Positions 1 to 10,817 of a stretch of 64,000 bases of DNA are shown here, in pieces. How positions within the stretch are numbered: position 1 is the stretch's first letter; every line of letters starts with the position of its first letter. Source of the DNA: Rostrohypoxylon terebratum (Eukaryota > Ascomycota > Sordariomycetes > Xylariales > Hypoxylaceae); contig MU385990.1 of the NCBI GenBank assembly GCA_022497145.1, positions 1-64,000 on the forward strand, given 5' to 3'. The translations under genes were made by a program, and so were the position numbers. Below the pieces are notes generated by a model that was not told the origin of the DNA, made no database searches, and was given only the letters and a program-made list of their open reading frames with translations.

Positions 1-177
1 GATTACACTTGACCTCTACGATTACTGTTACCTTAAAATCAAGACCCCCTTATGAAGCTATACTTACTAAGCCTAAGTATAGGTTCGTCACACTCCGGTA
101 ATTTCAAACGGGAATAACAACATACGCAATAGTCGACCAAAACGACAACAGCGATATCTAGCAGGAAGTCTATGCGG

Positions 178-604
178 ATGCTGATACGGAGAAAGACCAG
201 GAGAACGTGTACAGGGGCCACAAAGCTACTATCAGCAATCCACGTGAGTGTACCGAACTGTTTGCTCCTTGTTCTCATCTATATCTATCATGCGTTTCTA
301 GGAACTTCTCAAACCGCCGAAGAAAAGCCCGACAGGTCTTAGAGGAAGAGGCTGGCGGGCCTATCGACGTTTCGAACAACATCCGCGGAGTTACCAGGGA
401 CAATTTACGGGGGGGGAACAGAAGAACCCAGCCAACGTGTAAGTTTGTCTGACAAAATCGTATTATGGAGGTGAAAGCTAAGATGCTGTGACGTGTAGCG
501 CGCGTGGATTAAAAGTGAGTAGTAACAACCAGAGTGTATCTGGTGAAGCTGAGGAGAGAGCGAAGGAGAAGTTGAGGAGGCTTAGTAGGACACTCAGGTG
601 GTAA
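178..604 (+). pseudogene. Con-6 family conidiation gene, frameshifted, 5' end not found
   Basis: Two copies of the Con-6 repeat (pattern NVxRGxKATxxNPxxSxxAxxRAxxxL) can be read across two introns, 244-301 and 439-498. Repeat 1 reads ENVYRGHKATISNP then RTSQTAEEK...RQVLEEEAGG. Repeat 2 reads KNPANV, then ARGLK, then SGEAEERAKEKLRR, ending at TAA 602-604. The frame breaks twice: near 328-332, where one G seems to be missing before CCCGACAG, and at the eight-G run 409-416. No convincing ATG lies upstream, so the first exon may be lost or outside the window. Con-6 proteins are small, hydrophilic and abundant in conidia; their molecular role is unclear. Both breaks sit next to G/C runs, so assembly error is as possible as real decay. 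Confidence 0.6.
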
Positions 605-842
605 ACATTTCATAACTATCTTGGAGTCTGAACAACTTTGAATGCTTTCGGATATGTGATAAGCGATGATATTGAACGTGTTTCTAACACTACAACATGA
701 AATGGTATTAGTTTACATGTTACACATCAGTGAATCAGCCAATGGTAAGGAAATGCAGCATAAACGTACACTTCCAATAACACTACTATAATATAAAATT
801 TCCGTCTATTACTAGAGATTAGGTACCAAGAATAACGATGCT
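605..842. other. Short intergenic spacer
   Basis: AT-rich spacer between the tail-to-tail Con-6 and CHZ genes. It probably holds the two 3' untranslated regions. No other structure is seen. Confidence 0.5.
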
Positions 843-1224
843 TTATTCTTCCGCCAGGCCCATTTCTTCGTCAGTAGGCTCTTTGTAAGATCCTTCGGGC
901 TTCTTGCCACGGGTCCTCTCCTCCAATACATTTCCTTGATCGATTGCGTCCGCATCATCGCGTGCTGTATAGATAACATTAGGTCTCGAAGCACTAGATG
1001 ATTCTTAGTGTAAAGTTCTCACCTAGCTGCTGGTCCGAGTCTGCGTCCTGGGTGCTTATTGGGTCTTCAACTTGTTCGTCGTCCTTCAGGACCGGGATGC
1101 CCGCACCATCATTTCGACCTTTGGTAGTGTAAGATTTATTATCGTAGACTTGTCCAGTTGGGGCTTCACTGGGGAGCTCGGCGGAAGACTTGTCGTCGAC
1201 TTGGTTGTATGCGTTGTTCGACAT
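843..1224 (-). CDS. CHZ-domain histone H2A.Z chaperone-like protein
   Basis: Two exons (1224-1023 and 964-843) joined across a 58-bp intron with a GTGAGA donor and a CTATACAG acceptor give 107 residues. The central part reads VEDPISTQDADSDQQL, followed after the splice by ARDDADAIDQGNVLEERTRG and an acidic tail ending GLAEE. This is the fungal CHZ pattern (DSDxQLxxDxxxAIDxxNIxxxRTRG). Chz1 is a nuclear chaperone that delivers H2A.Z-H2B dimers to the SWR1 remodeller. The N-terminus is hydrophilic, with no signal peptide or membrane segment. The splice is phase-consistent and restores the core motif exactly, so the model is firm. The biochemical role is inferred from the family. Confidence 0.85.
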
Positions 1225-3894
1225 GATTGGTGATTTCTCGGGTGAGGTGTGAGAGCATAAGTTGTCTAGAGTTCCAAGGAGTCGGACGTCAAATTGAACT
1301 TTAGTTAATTTACATGTGCTGTGATCTTTGAGGATTAAATCTCACAAGGCTGGTGGCTATTTTTATGTTCATCTGCGAAGACCTTCAACTTGTCATCGAT
1401 TAGCTAATCATGACAGTATGATCCCCTGGGAACATCTCTTCACGTCATTACTAGAAAAAGCATTGTGTAGGCAATAACGGGTATCCTGTAATAATCAATA
1501 TAAACGTCACTATGTACGAAATCAGTTGATAAAAAGAAAAATAATTGACATTGGCATGTAGTGTCTCCCTAGGACCTTTCCATGCTTCAGATCGCACATG
1601 GCATGGTGATGCTTAGTCTTCATGGTGTATGGAATGTCTCATCTGTGTGGTCATAACGTCACAAATCCCTCTGGCTTTGATTTGTCCCTGCCTTTCAAGT
1701 TTCTACAAGTAGAATGGTATTTATTGGAATTTTATGGTAATGTCATTACAGGGCTCTTACATCGTAGCAAAAGTCCCAGTATTGATTGTCATCATGTTGG
1801 ATTTCATCATATATAGGAATCATTCACCCTCGAATCGTATATGCTGCTAAGCGTCTTTGATAGGTTGCCATAATATTTAAACTTACCTATTTAATCGTAT
1901 TATAAGTGAGATTTTTTGCATAGAAGCTCGTCTGAATCCGGTATAGGTGGATCCGCGTATATGAAAGCATTATCACAATGAAGTTCATTCAAGTGAATTT
2001 CATAAACATACCTAAGTAGTGGAAGAAATTCCATGCGAACATTAGCATCTCTGTGGTTATTTTAAGTACATATCATGAGTGCTTAAGTAGACTAACTACC
2101 TACCAGGTACCTAGTATGCTTGGAAGAATTCGCATAGAAGTGCTTCACACATCGATACCATGGATAATAATATTGCCTATTCTTTAGAGACGGAATCTAG
2201 GCCACACCGTACAGGGACAGCTATGGATTTACCAGCTACCCGTAGTCGGCATCTACGCTTCTGTCGCCCTATCGAGGAGATTACGCCTCGCAGAATGGGG
2301 GTCTGCCAAGGACCGTAAGCTGCACGTATGGGTACCAATGTATGCACTGGTACCTCGATGCTACTCGATCAGATCTAGATAACATAGTTCTTGGTAACAG
2401 TGGGTGCCATAGAAAGTGGTGCTTTACGCACGATGCTGTCCTACATTCCTACCTACATAGTAGATATCTGATACAGTAGGTTCCTAAGTGTTTGTATAGT
2501 TGGGCCCGTACCCCAGATTATGGTCGTTCGGTTTGTAATACGCAAATCCATCCATAGTTTATGATGAGGAACCGGTTTGGGCACGAATGAGGTATCAGCG
2601 TTCGTGGAGGCTAACCCACCCCGCTGTAGACGGTCTTTTTAGCTGTTGAACTAATCCAGGTAAGCTATGACCGTCACCCAACAAGTTTAGTGTGTGCTGA
2701 ATACCTCGGGAGGGCCCCTAAAGTCTGATTGGCCATGACATCTGCAGTACAATTTATATAGGGCTTCCAAGAGGGCTATACAAGGTATTTGCTGGGACTC
2801 GAGTGAAACATAATTGGCTATTTTATAGTGGGTGGGGTCTGAAGTTTGGCTTCTTTCGAGGCTTATTACACTCTCGAGAACTTTCATCCCGAAGGCCGAG
2901 GGGGTTGTTTCTCGTCTATAATCGGGTAATACTGGAAATAAGCGCTCCTATTTAGGTTTCTTGTACCGATGACTCGGCACGACATGGGTTGCGTAAGAAT
3001 GGCTATAAACACCTACACTAGGCATTCCGGGGGTTATATCCCGGCTGTGCCACATCCGACATCGAGCGGTTCTTGGTACGGTAAAAAACAAAGAGACCAG
3101 TGCGCTGGGGACTTCGTCACGATTAGTCGGATTTTAAGGATTGTTGACATTAACATTGGGGACTTGCTGTACCCAGTAAGATGGGAGAAATTCTGGAAAA
3201 TTTTTAAATTACCAGAGGCGTAAGCGACGGTAGGATCCTGTCATTAACGACATAAACCTGCATGGCGGGGAAGCGATTCCGGGCGAGCAGACAAGGTAGT
3301 ATGCATGAAGGGGACCAACGATTTACAAAGCCTCACTGACGCGAACAAAAAAAGATCACTGATCTCCGTACGAGGTTCCATGGTCCACTATACCAACATC
3401 AACAAACGCTCACACGTATTCGGAATTCTTACCCTAGGGCCTAGGCAGGTAGTTACCATATGAAGGATCGAGTAAACGACTAAACTGCTAGATTGGGTAC
3501 CGGGTTCTGACGGACGACTTCAAATTCCGAAACGTTAGCAACTCCTGCTCTACGTAAAGAGACTAGGGCCTTCTTCGGCTTCACACCCGGTGCCGCACAT
3601 TCAGGGACCAAAGCTGCAGTGGGTTTTTTCTTCTCGCTTCTCTGGCTTTCTCTGTCGCGCCATTTCGTCGGCACATACTTGCAATTTGGGGACTCGTTAA
3701 TAATTTTCATTTTTGCAGGTTTCTTTTTTTTTCATTAGATGATATCTTGTAACATGCATGTAGTATGCAGTTATGACATGCCATAGGGGTATAAGGTAGG
3801 ATATAGGGCTAGTCGTTACATAGATCGTAGATGCGCTTTAATAGCATTCAAAACCAAATCGAACAGTGCCGTCCCAGATGCATCGTCCCCAAAC
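1225..3894. other. Gene-poor AT-rich stretch
   Basis: About 2.7 kb with only short uninformative ORFs on either strand (for example 2969-3223 and 3480-3710). It is AT-rich in 1300-2150. It could hold decayed sequence, but I cannot identify a source. No tandem repeat or terminal inverted repeat was seen. Confidence 0.4.
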
Positions 3895-4890
3895 CTACTC
3901 GATCGTCTCCTCCACCGTAACTGCTGTTACGGTCACTGCCGAGTTGATATTCGCAATCTCGCTCCAAGGATTTTGGTTGTCTTGCACAAACCAGTTCATC
4001 TCGATCTCCCCGCAGCACACTATGAACAGCTTAGGCTGATCGTTGATATAGTGCAATTCCACTGCTGTCGGTGATGCTAAACTGCGCATCACAACAGTTG
4101 TGGTACCTTTGCCGGTCTCGGGATCGACGCTGACCTTCCATACGTGACCGTCCATGTAGCTCACTGTGTAAACAGCAGTTTGATCTCGGGATAGGGTCAA
4201 GCCGTCGCAGTGAGGGATGTCGTCCGCCACTATCTGAACGCCGCCCGTCATGCGAACACCTTCCGTCGCATCGGGTTCGATCGGTATACGGCATAGCATA
4301 CCAGCACTCGTATTCGTAAACCATAGGAATTCTTTTGTGAGCCGCATTCGGTTCAGGCCGAAGAAATTGCCCTCTCCGGGAGGAGCCTTCATTGTGTCGT
4401 CGGCGAGGAATAACGTTACTTCAGCCGTTTCTATATCTAAGCGCCAGATGCAGTTTTTGAACGAATCCGGTACCAAGAACAATCGTTCCGTAATCGGGAT
4501 GAGGCCGATTGAAAAGCCAGTATTTGCTATGTCGCATACTTTCGTTACCTCGGGCGGAATGCTGTCGTCGGGGCTGAGCTGCACACGCCATACGATAAAC
4601 TCCTCGAAGGTTATGTTTACTAGGTCAACAATAGCTGACAGGACCAAGTAGGTATCGTTACCGCCCGGTAACGGACATACGTTGATTAAACCATTGGCGT
4701 GCTCTTCGAAATTGTATATTAGTTCTGGGGTCGAATCTGGATCCTCCGCATTAAATGTGTATAGCTCCGGCTCATCTAGTCGGGAAGTGAGGATCTTGCC
4801 GTTGGGGCGCAAAGCGAACCCTTCAAACCATGAGTCTGATGGTAATTGTGTCACCAGGACTACGTCTTGCACGGACCCGTCTTCGAGCAT
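3895..4890 (-). CDS. SMP-30/gluconolactonase-like six-bladed beta-propeller protein
   Basis: Uninterrupted 331-residue reading frame. The opening TQLPSDSWFEGFALRPNGKI, then HANGLINVCPLPGG, and repeated segments such as FGLNRMRL and CDGLTLSRDQTAVYTVSY match the fungal family of calcium-dependent phosphotriesterase/SMP-30-like propellers. Bacterial and animal members hydrolyse lactones. Some fungal members in biosynthetic clusters catalyse hetero-Diels-Alder steps instead. No signal peptide is visible from this ATG, so the protein is probably intracellular. The frame stays open upstream to about 4926, and a 5' exon cannot be ruled out. Sequence alone cannot separate a lactonase from a cyclase. 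Its neighbours are carbohydrate-active enzymes, with no synthase gene in view, which mildly favours sugar-lactone chemistry. Confidence 0.75.
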   Translation of the reverse strand: MLEDGSVQDVVLVTQLPSDSWFEGFALRPNGKILTSRLDEPELYTFNAEDPDSTPELIYNFEEHANGLINVCPLPGGNDTYLVLSAIVDLVNITFEEFIVWRVQLSPDDSIPPEVTKVCDIANTGFSIGLIPITERLFLVPDSFKNCIWRLDIETAEVTLFLADDTMKAPPGEGNFFGLNRMRLTKEFLWFTNTSAGMLCRIPIEPDATEGVRMTGGVQIVADDIPHCDGLTLSRDQTAVYTVSYMDGHVWKVSVDPETGKGTTTVVMRSLASPTAVELHYINDQPKLFIVCCGEIEMNWFVQDNQNPWSEIANINSAVTVTAVTVEETIE

Positions 4891-7512
4891 GGCGTAATGT
4901 ATTCGTAATACGTTATTAATTGGGGGAAGATTATTGGGAATATGTACGTGTGGATGTATGCTGTATGCGTGCTTAAGTGCTTAAGACCAAGTTGTCTGGA
5001 TGTGGATGGGATGCAGCAGGTAGTCGGTGCCAGTGGGAAAGGTAAAAATGTGGGAGAAAGCTATGAAGTTGGCAAAGTTCATATGGTTGGCTCGCCAGTA
5101 TGAAATATGAAAAAGGAGCCCCCTCATCCCTGTCGATTTCTGTATAATTATCACGTGGGCCTGTTCCCCTTGCCCCCTGAGCTATACCTATACCGAAGCG
5201 TCTTATGGGCATCCCACATGAACCATTGACCTATGATCATGGTACCGGGACAGGTAAACCCAGACAGATGAAAACATCCCCGGAAATTATGTCTTTTCCA
5301 ACGCCATAATAGGTGACATAGTTCTGGGAACTTCCCGATTCCCGCTTAGATCTTCTTACCTGACACTTAAGGTCTTATAACCGGAGAGCATAGCTTAAGC
5401 AAAGGCTATCAAGCAGTCAATAGTTTTGGAAGTAGATCTTTATACGTTACGTAAATCTCGCAACCCAAATCAGTCTGTTCAGCATGAAAAACCTACCTAA
5501 ATTAGCAATCTACCTAGCATTGAAGAGCTATTGTGTACTAGTGTAAATACCTACTAGGTAAGCACCTAGTACTGTTATAGTGTGTAAACAATACCTTGTG
5601 ATAGCTACACGCTAACCCGCTAGGTTACTAGCCCTATCGGCTCCATATGAGTGAAAAGGATGGTACGGGAGGAATCCTTTTTAGTAGAATTCTACGTGCG
5701 GTCCTTGCGTACACGATAGTTTTAATGCCTTCTTCATGACTCGCTTGGCGCGGTTTTTGGCATTATGAGCATATTTTCCGGGGTTGGTTAACAAAGGGCT
5801 CGATATGTGAAGGTGAAAACGCGGAGTTTCATTGTCTTTTGCACTGCTACGTACCATGGTTAAGGGTGATCACCCCCATTGTTGGGTCCTGACCTGGGAA
5901 CCGTTACGCTGACCACTGCCGTAGGGTTGCGATCAGTCAGCGTTTTGACCAATACGGTAAGTAGGATAGCGACCATGTAGTGATCCGAGCGAGTTTCAAC
6001 TTTCGGATGGTTCCTGGCATCAAACCGATGGCATCGTCGATTCGACTCTACGAGCAATGCGTGCCTCATTATCACCTTTATGTTACCATGGATGTGGGTG
6101 TCCGAAGAACCTGGTCGTCAATCAGAACCTTGGACTCATCACTCAATAACGATCGGCGCCAGTTAAGAAGTCAACCCGTTCATTTATTCGCGTTCGGCAC
6201 TACCCACCAATGAAATGAGCTCCTCCCTGAGCCTTGCTCCCTTTTCAACCCGGTGTGGGCCTGTTGGCGAGGTCTACAAAGTTCTAGCCCCATCGGCCCG
6301 TGGGTATGATAAACTCCTTACATAGTAGGGGACTTGGGTACACGGTTGCGGGTGATCATTGACCAGATAACAAGAACTTGAGCGGTCCCGAGCGAGCGTT
6401 TCCAAGCACGTCAATTGCCAACTCGGAGAAAGAAACGAAGGGCCTCCAGGGTAAAGTGTTGATCCATCATCCCGGTATGCTCACGGGAGCCTTAGCGTTT
6501 TCGATGATCCGATCGAGTCTATCTTCCTCTCTTTTAAGAGAACCTACACTAGACTTGTACATGCACATCAGTTGCGGAATACCCAGAATACACACCTTGG
6601 CAATTGAAGGTATCCAGTTAGTATGTAACGCGTTTTCAATGGACAAAATTAGTGCTTATAATACGGTAGTTATATGGTACTCTAAAATCGACACTACCTA
6701 AATAATGTCTACCATGTCAGCACTCTGATGCTTGCTAGTAACCCCTAGCTCCCGCGTCTGACCTTGGTTTCCGCCCTACCTTTACATCTAACAACCACCG
6801 AGGTTACGGGTTACGAATTCCCCAGACCGAAGGCTGAACTCTTCTAGTCAGAGCTACAAAGGGCTAGCTTTTGTTTGCTACCTATCTATATAGAGTGATC
6901 TAGCGTATGCTTACCTACCTAACTGGCTATGTCGATATATTATTAATTCTATAGTAGAGAGCGTGCCATATTACGTACCAACCAAGGGCTTATAACACCC
7001 CTGACGAAAATAATACCGTGGAAGTACACTTCTTTCAAACATCCCTATATCTCCTTAATAGTCTATCAAGAAACCAAGACGTCAATATAACGCACACCCT
7101 ATCCAACTCTTTTGGCCGGCAGCCCGATACATGAGTTTAAAATTCCCGAAGTGGATCGACAGGGCTACTTGTGTATTTACATAGAGTGGCATAATTCCTG
7201 AGATTTCAAAATATCATATTAGGTAAGATATATAAGGAATCCGCATACAACGCTACGGAGAAACAAAACATATGCACCATTTTCTTGTCAAAAAGCCCAC
7301 TTACATATAATCCTGGTATATTAACGCTATGTCTGGGAAAGGGTTACCTTGAAGGAAATTTCTGGTGATGATTGATGATCCTTAACGTACATAGAGGTCA
7401 AGTACGACATCATGTAATGTAACGGTAGCTTATAGCTTAACCATACCGTGAGCTTGGAAGTTTAAGATGGTGAGTATAACCTTGCAGTATCCCACAAGCA
7501 AGGGAAGTAATG
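4891..7512. other. Gene-poor stretch
   Basis: About 2.6 kb with no ORF I can support. Short frames at 5860-6213 and 6378-6701 show no recognisable motif and have stop-rich flanks. This may be decayed sequence. The left end should include the promoter of the beta-propeller gene. Confidence 0.4.
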
Positions 7513-8830
7513 TTACGCTGGGTAGGTATCAAGTCCCACGCCCGACCCGAGTTTACACTTAAACCCGGCAGGCACAGGCTGTGGAGACGTCAACTGTCCA
7601 CCAGTACATATCGCAAAATGAGTAGCGTCTGGAAGACAGGTGAGATGGCCCTCGACGCATATTTCAGAAACCGAGGAAGAAGCTACTGGTAGATCAGAGG
7701 TAGAAGTCGGTATCGCTTCCGCAGATGACGACGATGAGATCGAGGAGGCTAAGCCGGCGGAGGCGGAAGCGGTACTTAGTGCAGAGGTCGGATTAGCCGC
7801 GAAATTCTCACCTTGGCCCTGTCTCGCACGGGGGTTTCCGTCACACTGTTGTTTGAACAGATTTGCGGTGCCCTCTGGGTGGTCAATTGAATCACCTGGA
7901 TCAGGGAACGCGATAGCAAGCTGTTCTCTCAAAGCATCATCGGTCGTGCAACCTCCTGAGACTTCCCCCATGTTAGCCATGAAGAGCTCGGGAAACTCCG
8001 CCCTCTTAGCAAGCAACGCTCGACGATTTGACATGGTCTTTCTTTTGGCCTTCGAGGGAGTGACAGTTATCGGGGCGCAATTTTGGTAGTATTCCGGTTC
8101 CCCGCCGATTCGAGCTAACCACTTTTACATTCACGTTAGTACTACAATTTATATTCTAGGGGTGTTCGAAATGAGGATACGATGTTGGTTGCTACAGGTC
8201 AGAGTGCTTGTGTAAGGTTATGAAGAAGGAAATCGTCATGATTACTTACAGTCCACGAAAAGATGTAGTCCCCTGGCTCGATTCCCTCTGGGATCGTGAA
8301 GGCATACTTATTTGGATTTGGACCAACGATATTACCTTTTTGATTGCGCGCTGGGCACCCACCTTCTATCGAATGAATGACTTTCCATCGCGAATTCTTC
8401 AGGGGGTAGTCGGCCCAAGAACCATTGTTGACTGGCCCTGTTACACTCATTTGGCAAGATCCGCCCCCACTGTAACAACAGAAGTCAGTAGCTGCTTATC
8501 TGGGGGAAAGATTTTCTCCTAGGCAGGTAAGTAGAAATGATATGGAAAAGGGTGAAAAGAAACTCGAGATGTTACATACTGGACAGCGTCCCCCAAAAAT
8601 GAAGCCGTCTGCTCGTCACCAATAGCCATGATTGTCGGTTCCCCGTCGAGCTCTAATACCTTACCGGCGGGTATCTTGCAAGGAAAGTCCGAGCCTGTTG
8701 GTGAAATCGGATTAGACGGTCCATATTGCACAAACCGAAAGGGCTTAGGAGTTTCGAGGATGACATGAGCAGTAGCTAAATGTGCGACCAGCGTGAGTTT
8801 CGCTGCTAAATGGACTAATCTGGTATACAT
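7513..8830 (-). CDS. Secreted AA11-like lytic polysaccharide monooxygenase with C-terminal Cys-rich domain
   Basis: Three exons (8830-8580, 8469-8250, 8121-7513) give 359 residues. A signal peptide of 21 residues ends ATA, leaving His22 as the mature N-terminus (HVILETPKP), the first ligand of a copper histidine brace. The first splice creates GDAVHGGGSCQ, supplying the second ligand, His84. Exon 2 holds WKVIHSIEGGCPA and exon 3 YYQNCAPITV, with the likely axial tyrosine. All three blocks are hallmarks of fungal AA11-type enzymes, which oxidatively cleave chitin; some relatives are uncharacterised. A Ser/Ala-rich linker (about residues 235-300) leads to a small cysteine-bearing C-terminal module that could bind chitin (CBM19-like, weak). 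Intron phases agree at both junctions. Transcription runs the same way as the RCC1-like gene upstream. Confidence 0.88.
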
Positions 8831-9173
8831 GTTATGTCAAATCGGTGATGGAAGATGCTTAGGGGGTAAAAAGGGGTAGGAGGAGATTATTACTAAGCGA
8901 AGCTGTAGATTGATTCGAGTATCACTTTATTAATACCCTGCTAGAATAAAGCAATATGATAATTGATAATGAATTAAAGATGCAAAGAAATCGAACAAAG
9001 GCATTCGCTTATTTATTCTAAGTCCCTTTTAAAGAGGCCGCGTGGACAAAGAATCTCTCTTTAGAAGGGTTGAAAGTAATAGGGTTTGAATCTCGGCGCC
9101 TAAGTACCGAAATTTGTAAGGCACATGATGGGATAAGTTGAATTTAACATGATATTCAGCTATAAATTTGGCT
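8831..9173. other. Intergenic spacer, promoter side of the AA11-like gene
   Basis: 343 bp between two minus-strand genes. It is AT-rich and should hold the promoter of the AA11-like gene and the 3' end of the RCC1-like gene. No distinct motif is supported. Confidence 0.5.
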
Positions 9174-10817
9174 TTAACCGGGAGAAGCCAATATAGAGTA
9201 CTGTCCTCCTACGCCTGCCCACACGATATCCTCGTTACGTATAGCAGTATTGCTGATGAGAGTTGGAGTCTCAACATCATCCTTTGTCCCCTGTCCTGTT
9301 TGGTAAGATATAGAGAAACCCCAGCTATATGCCTGTCCATTGGGCGTGATAATAATAGTATTATCGGTGCCAATAGCGCCATATGCTGCAGTCAAATCTG
9401 TGGAATTAATTAGTTGATGTTTAACTGGCCTGACCTGACCTGATTAACTTACTTGGAACCACTGTAGGTTTGAATAAGATGCGCGGCACCCCATTTTTAT
9501 CTGTTATGGTGTTATCATAGGTGAATTCTTCCTTTGGCAAGCCAACTTGATGCCCATCGATTCTACCCCAGACGAATAACTTGCCGTCAGAACTGATAGC
9601 GATAGAGTGATGTTCGCCCCCGTCTACATGAACAATATCATGGTCGCGAAGAGCCCGAACGGCCTTGGCGCTCGTGACTATAGCATTATCCTTGCCGGCG
9701 AGGTCCGGATGTCCTGTCTGGGAAAAGTTATTCACTCCCCAGGACCATAGCTTTCCACGGTTGTTGATATAAAAACTGTGATGGGATCCGGCCGCGATCT
9801 TGACCGCATAGTTATCTTTCGTAAAATGACCGCAGACGCGAGGTTCTTACATGGCCTTTGGGCCGCTGTGTCTCGATACCGGCCTCCAACCGAGCTGGAA
9901 TTCGCCTCCATATCCCCAGCTGAGAACTTTTCCATGCCTATCCAAGGCGAGCATATGATTTGCGCCTGCGGCTATCGATGTAATCTCTTTCAACCCAATT
10001 ATCTGTATAGGGGTCGGTTGTATCATGATGTCCTTAGTGAAACCAAAGATACCTTCAGAACCCTGGAATCAATCAGCTTCACAGAGAACATGTTCTTTCT
10101 TCTCGAGACAAACCTTGAATGTGCCCCATCCATATACATCCCCGGTCTCAGTTAGTACAAATGAGGCACAGTCAGTTGCTGCAACTTGCACGAACTGAGG
10201 GATATGTTTGAAAGTACTCAGGTCAACCTCGCCGGGAGTGCTTTCACCAAGATCGAGCCCCTTATATTCATCATCATCATCATCGTCGTCGTCGTCATCG
10301 TCCGTCCCCGGATCGATGAAGATGACCTCGCGACCTAGCGCCTTGAGGTCGTTGACACCCCATGTGAGAATTTTGTTGTCTATAGTGAGAGCAACTACAT
10401 GCATGCCGCCACAAGCAACTTGGACAACACCAACTTCATCAGGAAGCAAGTTGTGGTTGAGACGTGGGCGTTTTACGTTCATGGGCTTCTTTCCATCATG
10501 TTTCTGATTCCCAAGACCAAGTTCTCCGAATGAACCTTCTCCAAAGACAAATATCTTCAGTCGCTTGGATGGTCTGACGTTGATGGCTGGAGCAGGCGAT
10601 CCCGAGACCCGGGATGTTGAATACCTAGCATCATGTCCTCGACGTCCTTTCTGATGCGCTGCATCACCGTTACCACGGTCATTGCCCGTAGAATTGGTGG
10701 GTTCCTCTTTGTTAATAACTTTCTGAGAGCTTGGTTCGAAAGTACTATGGCTTTCGTGCTTGTATTCTCGGTCTTAGCGGGCCTCCCCCTTTTAGGGGTA
10801 ATTCTTTGGGTTGCCAT
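9174..10817 (-). pseudogene. RCC1-like beta-propeller gene interrupted by an in-frame TAA
   Basis: RCC1 is the nuclear exchange factor for Ran. The frame opens with ATG 10817 and shows RCC1 blade motifs: KIFVFGEGSFGELGLG, VACGGMHVVALT, GDVYGWGTFKGSEGIFGFTKD, SIAAGANHMLALDRHGKVLSWGYGGEFQLG, VHVDGGEHHSIAISSDGKL and a final VGGQYSILAS. Likely exons are 10817-10746, 10650-10114, 10062-9453 and 9397-9174. The last two junctions are clear; the first intron (10745-10651) is inferred because the frame changes there. Total length is about 480 codons. Within exon 3 the codon at 9849-9847 is TAA, between PKAM and EPRVCGHFTKD, ahead of the conserved IAAGSHHS block. A run of 11 Asp codons (about 10300-10266) sits in a loop. 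This may be a pseudogene of a divergent RCC1 paralogue, a sequence error, or a gene with unusual splicing. Confidence 0.65.
10266..10301. repeat. ATC/GTC trinucleotide run encoding poly-Asp
   Basis: Imperfect trinucleotide tract on the plus strand that reads as 11 consecutive Asp codons on the minus strand inside the RCC1-like frame. It is followed by EYKGLDLGE and is likely a length-variable surface loop. Confidence 0.8.

Noticed and set aside
2969..3223. Open frame of 84 codons on the plus strand
   Set aside because: No recognisable motif, AT-rich surroundings and no supporting splice or promoter signal.
3480..3710. 76-codon minus-strand frame downstream of the beta-propeller gene
   Set aside because: Composition is plausible, but there is no domain and no continuation in neighbouring frames.
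5860..6213. Overlapping frames that might be a decayed gene
   Set aside because: I could not match any segment to a family; stops interrupt every longer reading.
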